36,732 nucleotides of DNA from Gnetum montanum (lineage: Eukaryota; Streptophyta; Gnetopsida; Gnetales; Gnetaceae). The notes below the pieces were generated by a model. That model was not told where the DNA came from. It searched no databases and saw nothing but the letters and a program-made list of their open reading frames with translations. Where the stretch lies: assembly GCA_015680685.1 (NCBI GenBank), contig MNCI01027466.1, forward strand, positions 67,889 to 104,620, written 5' to 3'. Positions 29,466 to 36,732 of the stretch are shown here, piece after piece (the stretch's first letter is position 1; the number at the start of each line of letters is the position of its first letter). The translations under genes were made by a program, and so were the position numbers.

Positions 29466-30247
29466 GATGGGTATTCTCACCTCGAGCCTTTTAAGATCTT
29501 CATGCTGCATAGAAATTCTAGGATCAAGTGTGGATACTAAGGTCTTCCATTAGTGAATCATTCAACAATGAAGATGTAAATATTTTTAATGCATAAGCAA
29601 TTCCTCCCTAGATGTTTCCCAATAAAAATGCCACGTTAGAGCTTTTCCTTTTTTTTCTTTGTCACTAAAATAGACATCTTTGGTTCCATGTAGACATCTA
29701 CTACGAAAGCCCTGCTTCTGGGAAAGATGTCTACTCTTTTTGGTAGATGTCTACTCTGGTCTTGAGACATCTACACTTCAAGGAAGATGTTTTTGGAGAG
29801 ATGTCTATCTTTCTAGGAAGACATCTATTCTATAGGTGGCAAAAATAAAAGTTCTCTTTTTGATGTCAGGAGCCTTTGGATGCCTTCCAACAAGTCTTCA
29901 TTGGCCCTAGAACCTATTGAACTCATTAAAATAGGCCTAAAAAACCTCCAAACATGGAAAAGCACCTTGAAATCATGAAAAGAAAATTAACACAAGGAAA
30001 CATACTTGAATATTACACATTCATTGAAAATTGCACAAGGGCTATGTGATGTTTCTATAAATCTTGAGTGCCATATCAAGATCAAGTTTGGAGACTTTTG
30101 AAAGCAAGGCCTCCTATTAATAATATTTTATGATAAAGACAACAAATTGTTCATATGCTTAATAAATTCTCTTGAAATGTTACTTTTCTTAAAAGATACA
30201 TGAATTACATTAAATGACCAATTCAAGTGCTTTAATTATCATACATT
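29466..30247. other. AT-rich non-coding region
   Basis: No coding region or element end recognised, apart from the AGATGTCTA cluster listed separately. Confidence 0.4.
29664..29832. repeat. Cluster of AGACATCT / AGATGTCT motifs
   Basis: Eight occurrences in both orientations within 170 bases, many extended to TAGACATCTA or AGATGTCTAC. Irregular spacing of about 15-35 bases. Opposite copies can pair. Confidence 0.75.
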
Positions 30248-30607
30248 AAAAATATTCTAAAAACATAACAATAAATATTCAATAAGGATCTTTTGATCTA
30301 TGAATTACAGTTAAGGTCTTTAAACCACTTGAAACCACTTTATTCTAGTCTAGTGCATGATTTATCAGCAAAAACNTAAGCTATTGGGAATCTTTGAAAA
30401 TCCAAAGAAATTTTCACTTGATATTGCAATTCGTTGAAACTATAATATGCTATAATGTTTTGTTTGTGTTGCTTTTAAAGTTTTTGCTGATAAATCATGC
30501 ACTAGACTAGAATAAAGTGGTTTCAAGTGGTTTAAAGACCTTAACTGTAATTCATAGATCAAAAGATCCTTATTGAATATTTATTGTTATGTTTTTAGAA
30601 TATTTTT
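30248..30607. repeat. 128-bp perfect inverted repeat, probable assembly artefact
   Basis: 30248-30375 is the exact reverse complement of 30480-30607, spacer 104 bases. A single N lies directly after each arm (30376 and 30608). Perfect identity in otherwise decayed sequence, with ends exactly at Ns, suggests the piece 30377-30607 was placed in reverse orientation after an overlap about one k-mer long. Confidence 0.85.
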
Positions 30608-30619
30608 NACCTATTACAG

Positions 30620-31514
30620 TAGTAACATCTAGCCTTTCTATTGTGGTTAAAGTAATCAAACCTTGGAGTTTCCATGGTTGAAATGTAGTACTTGTTGACA
30701 CTTCAATCTTTGAAGAAGCTTTTTTCTTAGATGAACAACATCCTAGTCCACTTTTATCATTTTGACTTTTTCCTTTCTCAAGAACTATCTAGATGAATTC
30801 TTTTCCTTTGACCAACCTCTCATTTACAAGTTTACCATTTGCAAGTTCTTCCTTAATTTGCTCATAGAACAAGGTTAGTTTCTTATTCCTAGCTCTTAGA
30901 TCTAAGTTTTCTTTTATGTGGTCTAAAATTTTTATATTTAATAAAGAGAGATCTTGATCCTTATTCTTTAGTTTCTTATTTAATTTTATATAAAGATTTT
31001 GAAGGGAGCACAAGAGGTCGTACCTTTCTTCATCATCTTCAAATTGATCATCATATGAGAGGCTAGCATTGTTATCTATGAGAGCCACACAAATGAGATG
31101 TGAATCTTTTGCATCATCCTCCACCTCTCTTTGGTCTCTATCATCCCAGATGGTGTAGATATTCTTTGCCTCTTTATCATCCCAACTTGTATGGATGTTA
31201 CTTCTTCTCCTTTCTTCACTATATTCTTTCTCTTGAAACTTGTAAGCATTGGGGCATTTGGAGGCCATATGGCCTCTTCCACCAGATATCTAGCAATTCA
31301 TAGAAAAAGTATTAAAATTTGAAAGTTTAGATTTCTTACCTCTGCCCTTACCTTTTCTTCCTAGAATATTGCTGATGAGGTGAGTGCATCCATCCAAGAT
31401 GAATACCAAAACTATGAGCCTCATGTACTTAAAGAATTTTTGAATTTGAGTCTTCCAGCATGTAAAGGTGATCCCATTAATCATGGGTGACTTGATGTGT
31501 GATCCTCCATTCAT
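30620..31514 (-). pseudogene. gag: Ty1/copia gag fragment
   Basis: Starts at 31514 with MNGGSHIKSPMINGITFTCW, the usual copia gag opening (a P-x-NG-FxxWK pattern: FTCWKTQIQKFFKYM). It then jumps to GRKGKGRGKKSKLSN, so most of the gag core is deleted. A knuckle follows near 31285 (SGGRGHMASKCPN; the second Cys is Ser, and a TAG precedes), then an acidic coiled-coil-like stretch (31268-30789: SWDDKEAK, LYIKLNKKLKNKDQDLSLLN). Weak coding likeness continues to about 30620. No protease, integrase or RT is present. Confidence 0.7.
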
Positions 31515-31556
31515 TGTTCACTTTTGAGTTGTTACACTACAAATTGGGAATATTGA

Positions 31557-31568
31557 GCTCTGATGCCA
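31557..31568 (-). other. Copia primer-binding site (initiator Met tRNA type)
   Basis: The minus strand reads TGGCATCAGAGC, one change from the common plant copia site TGGTATCAGAGC, two bases after the LTR end CTCA. Confidence 0.75.
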
Positions 31569-31570
31569 CT

Positions 31571-32450
31571 TGAGGATCGAGAGCTTAGAAGGGGGATGAA
31601 TAATTTCCCAAAAATAAAATTAAACAACCATTAAAAACACACTCATTTTTTACGTGGTTCCCCAACTTGGGTATGTTCACACTCAAAGTGTAGAATCCTT
31701 CCACAGCTTTGACTTTGTTTTTCAAAAATGTGATTTGAAGTGTATCACACCCTATACAAGATCTAAGCTCTACTCTCATAGTTTTTTTGGTACTCTTATA
31801 GTTTCTCATCATGGGATGAAACAATGTGGTGTCACTAATCAGATGAATGGACTTGGTCCTGATCTTGGAATGGTGGGCTAATGACACATTAATCATGCTT
31901 TACACATAGGATTCATTGTGCCCTGGATCAATTACCTCATGTCCCAATCTCTACAATCCCTTGTATAGTCTGTTTCATTTTGCTATTCATGTAATTGTTG
32001 CTCATGGCTTGTGTAGCATAGAATTCTTACATCACTCTGGTGATACTTACATATGTGTGTTTTGTGGAATTAGTGTGGATTACATTTAACCCTTCTAGTG
32101 CCCAAGGACACTTGAAGGAGTGGTTACACAAGGGCATTATAGGTTGGAACTTGCTTTGGGGAGGACCCACTTGCGTAATTCTTGTAATTTGCACTCATAA
32201 CCCACCTTCCACATACCATCTATTACCCTCTAGTATTCTCAAGGATATTCTTTCCCTTATTACTATCCCTCCAAATTCCAACGTTCCCATGAACCATCAC
32301 ATGCCTTTTTCTCTTACCACCTGAGCCCTCATTGATCACTTCCACCACCATATAATTATTGTGCCTTCAGAACTAACTATATTACCCTAAAAAATTTTAA
32401 CACTACCCTAACTATCCTTATTTATCTTGTTAATTTCAAGAAAATATTCA
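31571..32450 (-). mobile_element. Copia LTR (right boundary not determined)
   Basis: On the minus strand the LTR ends CGATCCTCA at 31571, directly before the primer site. The sequence next to it (AGCTTAGAAGGGGGATGAATAA on the plus strand) is typical of this kind of plant copia LTR end. I cannot locate its start, which would be a CA on the plus strand before the promoter at 32480. Short ORFs here are not supported. Confidence 0.5.
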
Positions 32451-32480
32451 AAATTCGGTGTATTGTATTGTGCCTTAAGA

Positions 32481-32530
32481 TACGCGATATCGCGGTCGAT
32501 GAGATATCGCGTCCCATTTACCTATATAAA
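32481..32530 (+). promoter_or_regulatory. GCGATATCGC palindromes and TATA box (locus B)
   Basis: TACGCGATATCGCG (32481-32494) and GAGATATCGCG (32501-32511), then CCTATATAAATG at 32521-32532. Same design as loci A, C and D, but the sequence beyond is not clearly alignable with them. Confidence 0.55.
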
Positions 32531-32540
32531 TGTGACCACC

Positions 32541-32541
<1 letters not shown>

Positions 32542-32583
<42 letters not shown>
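32542..32583. repeat. Poly-C run of 42 bases
   Basis: Homopolymer directly downstream of the TATA box at locus B, followed by AGC and an N at 32587. It may be an assembly or sequencing fault; the polyproline ORFs across it are meaningless. Confidence 0.8.
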
Positions 32584-32587
32584 AGCN

Positions 32588-33021
32588 ATTCATGTGGGGG
32601 AGTTTTTCAAATTTCTCTCTGTGACTTGCGATTGTGTGACCCTTGCGTCCATACCCATATCTCACTCGATAGTCCTTCGATTTTCATTCTGTCTGAACCT
32701 ACTTGAACCCGGAGTGTTCAGCTTAGTCATGTGGGAGGGGCACATGCCAGATTGTGCATACCTTTTTTGGAATTTATCATTGCCTGAAAGACATTATCAA
32801 GGATAATTAGTTATAATATTAAAGCTAATAGTGCCATAAATAATTTCATCCCCTGAGTTAAACCAACTTAAAGTTGAAAACCACCTAAGAAAAATAGACT
32901 AAATATTTTAATCTTTTGGGAAACATCACATGGAAATAAAATAAATTAATTAAGGCAAGCAGTAAGGTATAACTTAACTTCAAAAACAACCTTATTAATG
33001 CTTGGCCCTGTGTGATTGCAG
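32588..33021. other. Leader-like region before the coiled-coil ORF
   Basis: No gene. It ends in TGTGTGATTGCAG, which looks like a 3' splice site immediately before the ATG at 33022, so the ORF could be an internal or last exon. Confidence 0.35.
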
Positions 33022-35803
33022 ATGGCCCTGAAACATGGACAACAGGAAGGTCTTGCTCAAGGTGGAAGCAAACGACCTAGGAGAGGTAAAGAACAAGTCC
33101 CTGCCAAACAACCTGCAGAGCAGGAGGAACACTCATTTAACATTCATCAAGAAGACCCTGCTACTATACAATCCGTACAAGCAGAAGGAGGAGTGGCTAC
33201 ACCGCCTAAATAAGGACAACATCTCATGTTGTCCCAAGAGTGCATTCAGGCTATCCATGAAAGCTCCACATTCACCGTGGTGATTGTGGAATTAAATTTT
33301 GAATCTTTTGTAGAGTTTGCTCTAGAGGCCGTTAGTGATCACCTCAAAGGATCCCCATTATGGCCTGTCCGCTTTGAAAGCGGTGCCTGGTACCTAGGGG
33401 AAATGTACTAATTCTGGCACAATAGAGAACAAGGCACCACTGTTAACATTTGTGGTGTGACAGTTGATTTCTTTGTATAGGCCATTTTAGAAGTATTAAA
33501 CCTTCTAAATATAGGGCGAAAGGTTGCTTAGTTGTCTATACGTTCAAACCTCGATGTACGACAGGTTTGGTTGGAAAGGGCATTTGACGAAAAAGAGAAG
33601 ACATTTGGAGAGTTGACAACGGAAGAGAGGATTTATTTCAAAATTTGAATGTATCACCTCTTCCCCATGAAGGGCCTAAAAAGGATCTCAACATATGTAG
33701 CAAGGAGGTGTGTAGTGCTAATGGGAAAGGTTAATGCTAACCTACCTCATCTATGCTTCATGTAGATCCTGAGGCGGTTTGAAGAATGGAAGATAGGGAA
33801 ACTTGCATTACCCTTCCCTTGTCTTATCAGGAAGCTATGCCGACATGATGGTACTAGAGAATACACCAATGATGTCCTCTAAAAAGCCCAAAATGCTTCA
33901 TATGCTGAACTGTTAAAGCCACCAGCTACAAGGAAACTCACTGTTGAGATGCTAGGACCAGAACAAGAAGAAAAACAAATGGTAGGGCCAACTGCAATCC
34001 AACTTGTAGGGCCTAGCCAACTTCCAAGTACAGGACCTAGCCAACAATAATAAGTAGGGCCTAGCATAGGCCAGCAAGATCAATCGCCACTGCAAGATTA
34101 CAGACCGTCGATGAGCGATCTTAGGGCCATTGCTGAGATGGTTAGTTAGGGAAGTTGTGATGATGCAATCCTCTTCTACATCATCGACGATGCCATACTG
34201 CCCATAGGTTCATTGGATCATGCAAGGGATGAGGTTTCCATCCATATAGGAGGAGGGGAGAGCACTTGGTCACAACAAATCTTAAGAAACATTGCATCAT
34301 TCCAAGTGCAATTAGAAACTAGCGAAGGAGCCACAATGGTGGTCATGCAACACTAGGACGCAGTGAGAGCCGTAGAAGTGGTCACAAACCACATTAAAGA
34401 ATATTTTGATGTACCTGTTGTACGACTGGTGGATCTCACATGAGCATGGGATGCTGAAAGTCTGGCCAAAACCTCGATGACTCCTACAGAACATGAGGAT
34501 GTGCTTGATCGATTGCTACAAATAGGAAACGTAATGATGTCCCTATTTGACATCCCATAAGATGTTACAGAAATTCAAACAGACCTCATTTCCACTAAGG
34601 GAAAGTTGGTCTTGATAGAGGTGAGGGCCGAGCATGATGCAAAAATTACAAGAAAAGCTCGTGGCCCTACAAGTAGCATAACGGGACCCTTTGTAATTTG
34701 TTCTCATAGACTAGCTGGAAAGTTTCCAAATTGAGCAACTAACCAAGCTACTAACAAAGAATAAAAAGGTGACAGAAGAAAAAGAGAAGGTTTTTTATGA
34801 TGCCTCTGCAGCATAAGTGCAAACTCATGCGCATAACAAGGCACTCAAAGCCTTACAAGAAGAAAAGAAGTAGCTTGTTGCTGATAACCTTCGATTGACC
34901 TCTATAGAAAAGCAAAAGAATGTTCTTGAAGAAAAATTTCATCAATTACAAGAACAAATCTTCTGGGTCAATTAAGACATAAATCATTTAGCTAGGGAGA
35001 GTTGAACCCTCTGAATGAAGGAGGTACGTGCTATCCGCCAGAAGATGGCTATTGAGATAAGCGCGTGGCAGAACAAGGCTAAACGACATGAAAAGCTCAA
35101 GGAGCACTTTCAAGACCAGGTGGGGATGTATAAGTAGATCATTAAGAAGGAGATCCATATGGCCAAGGCCCACATCAACACTATTAGTGCTCAACACACT
35201 GACTAGCGGGCCATACTGGACACTTATGCATTTGTCCACCAAGCGGAAATTAAGAACCGAGATCTGTAGATCCAGGATCCTACAGAATACATGGAGTTGG
35301 CAAAGTTGCAATATGCCAACCTTGCCATGTTAACATCAGGACACCCAAGAACGAAGCTCAAGCAACAAGTAGCTACCACCTACAGTAAATATGAAACAAA
35401 ATTTGTAGAACGCAAGAAGATATTGCAACAATTGGAGATTGCAAATTCTAAACTTGAGGTGGTTAAAGTGAGCTACCAAGGATAAAAAGGTGTTACAATA
35501 GATTTGGCTTAACAGCTTGTAGATTTTCAAGAATATAGAGATAAAGCCAGAGCCTACAAGGAGAAATGACAGGTGTTTATGACTTGGTATGTTAAGGAAA
35601 ATTAAATGTTTCTGCAACTACCCTGTCCATGGGAAGTGCCGACTCCATCAAACATCGAAACATTAGCATGGATGGCACAAGACCCCCAAACCAAAGAGGA
35701 GAAACTCTAGGCCATACTTCAACACCATCAAGTCTTAAGACCTGGAGCACAGGACAAGGGAAAAGCACCCATGGAGGAGCCATCGTCACCAGGAACTAAA
35801 TGA
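33022..35803 (+). pseudogene. Long coiled-coil ORF of a retroelement, decayed (transposon ORF1-like)
   Basis: From the ATG at 33022 one main frame can be followed for about 1.6 kb, with at least one shift near 34660, to about 35803. Parts: a basic start (GSKRPRRGKEQ); a globular region with SPLWPVRFESGAWYLGEMY and ICGVTVDFF; then RISTYVARRCVVLMGKVNAN and LALPFPCLIRKLCRHDG, which follows the pattern of the plant transposon / ATHILA ORF1 domain (F-P-x-LI-x-LC). GPSQ-type repeats follow near 33950-34080, then long Lys/Glu/Gln-rich coiled coils to the end, and a short acidic-proline tail. It carries well over ten stops, mostly TAG or TAA. No protease, RT or integrase is nearby, so the host element looks non-autonomous or the ORF is an accessory one. 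Confidence 0.55.
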
Positions 35804-35899
35804 GTTCCATCAATTTTGTAGCATTAGAGTTTCCTTTCACATTTCTAGTGTTGTGTCTCAATTTTTTTTGATTCCACATTGTGACATGAATCCATTCTT

Positions 35900-36540
35900 A
35901 CCACTCAATAAATCCATACCTATCCACTATGTAATTAATGGAGCTTGTTCTCACTGTAACTCGAGGAAGAGTTTTCACTCAGTCGTGGGAGCCTGATGAG
36001 TCACCATTTTAGTGAGTTGCGATATCGTGTATGTGATATCGCATATGCGATATCGTAGCCTATCTCCTCATCTATAAATAAGAGGTAGACAGTTCCGATG
36101 GACAATTTTTTCAATTCTTAGTTTAAGTGTTAATTTTTATATAGTTATTCTCTTAACCCTTCTCTCCTAGTGCATGCCTGCAGTGTGGTGATTGTAATTG
36201 TATGACATCCTTATTCGAGTGTGACGTACTTGGACACACACATGACCGGAAATAAAGATTGAGATTACATCATCATTGCACCATTCACTTAGTTTAATTA
36301 TTTACTTACTTGCTATTTATTGCTTTCTTAGTTAATATCTCTTCATCCTAAACTCCTGTTAAGCATGGAATGAGTACGACTTGATTACGAGCATTTAAGT
36401 GTGACTACTTGGTAAACTAGTAGTGTACCTAGGATCTACGCTTGGTTATCCCAGTGGTAGTTGTGCATGAGGTCCAAGATATGTAGGGATGATTGAGGAA
36501 CAGATGCTCATCGCACTTAGGCTAGCTTAGATTCTCTCTG
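35900..36540 (+). mobile_element. LTR of the GCGATATCGC family (3' of the coiled-coil ORF)
   Basis: Aligns with 28580-29110 through ATCCATACCTATCCA, GAGTTTTCACTCAGTC, the palindromes, TATAAATAAGA, and TTATTGCTTTCTTAGTTAATA. The left end and true right end are not determined; locus D interrupts or follows it. Confidence 0.55.
36018..36080 (+). promoter_or_regulatory. GCGATATCGC palindrome cluster and TATA box (locus C)
   Basis: TTGCGATATCGTG, TGTGATATCGCATATGCGATA and onward to 36056, then TCTATAAATAAGAGG with TATAAATA at 36073-36080. Confidence 0.7.
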
Positions 36541-36544
36541 ATGG

Positions 36545-36732
36545 GACACGATATCGCATGGGCTACAATATCACATACGCAATATCGTGTCTACTGTGAT
36601 ATCGCGTCGTCCCCTGCAATATTGCATACGCGATATCGCTGTGCACCATCAAGTCTATAAATAAGAGGTGGCTCTTCCTTGTTATGAATCTAGATCTAGA
36701 CCCTTAGCAAAACTCTAGTAGTTTTACCTCTC
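36545..36732 (+). mobile_element. Start of another GCGATATCGC-family LTR, cut by the window end (locus D)
   Basis: CACGATATCGCATGG, ATATCACATACGCAATATCG, TGATATCGCG and ATACGCGATATCGC (36548-36638), then TATAAATA at 36656-36663. The sequence after it (ATCTAGACCCTTAGC) matches locus A (ATTAGACCCATAGCC). It lies only 583 bases after the TATA box of locus C, so two LTR promoters are in tandem. Confidence 0.6.

Noticed and set aside
30248-30607. A MITE or other inverted-repeat transposon
   Set aside because: Arms are perfect in old sequence and end exactly at Ns; there is no target duplication. An assembly fault explains it better.
1-36732. tRNA, rRNA or host protein-coding genes
   Set aside because: None seen on either strand; everything with coding likeness belongs to retroelements.

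Overview
The window is plant nuclear repeat DNA with no ordinary host gene that I can support. Evidence for a plant: LTR retrotransposons of the Tat and Athila branches of Ty3/gypsy, a Ty1/copia fragment, an integrase-side second RNase H, short GT-AG introns, and stop codons that are nearly all C-to-T changes at CAG (CHG methylation-type decay). A large-genome seed plant fits; I cannot name a species. Single Ns, a 447-base gap and a 128-bp mirror artefact point to a short-read draft assembly.

The left 23 kb is a three-level nest. The oldest layer is an Athila-like element on the plus strand (5' LTR remnant 23066-23137, tRNA-Asp-type primer site 23139-23157, decayed gag and RT, 3' LTR ending at 29465). 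Its 5' LTR was hit by a minus-strand Tat element (window left edge to 23065; gag-protease at 3689-327, primer site 4453-4470, LTR 4476-5646 plus 22634-23065). The LTR of that copy was in turn hit by a second, plus-strand Tat element, complete from 5647 to 22633, with 1.4-kb LTRs and a perfect GGGCG target duplication (5642-5646 and 22634-22638).

The complete Tat element (about 17 kb) is the centrepiece. Its order is LTR, primer site, gag-protease (7295-11005), a tandem array (11231-11625), then on the opposite strand an eight-exon, seven-intron gene (15782 down to 11820), then RT, RNase H, archaeal-type RNase H and integrase (16169-19656), a second tandem array, a possible second decayed antisense gene (20767-20312), polypurine tract and 3' LTR. 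All seven introns are GT-AG and keep one frame of about 1,061 codons, interrupted by three TAG codons. This captured or evolved antisense gene sits between protease and RT, where Ogre-type relatives carry an intron. It is the most notable object here.

The right 7 kb (29466-36732) is AT-rich and older: a cluster of AGATGTCTA repeats, an assembly mirror repeat, a minus-strand copia gag fragment with its initiator-Met-type primer site, a long decayed coiled-coil ORF (33022-35803), and LTR promoters in which clusters of the palindrome GCGATATCGC sit just upstream of TATAAATA. The same promoter design occurs at four places (28.7, 32.5, 36.05 and 36.6 kb).
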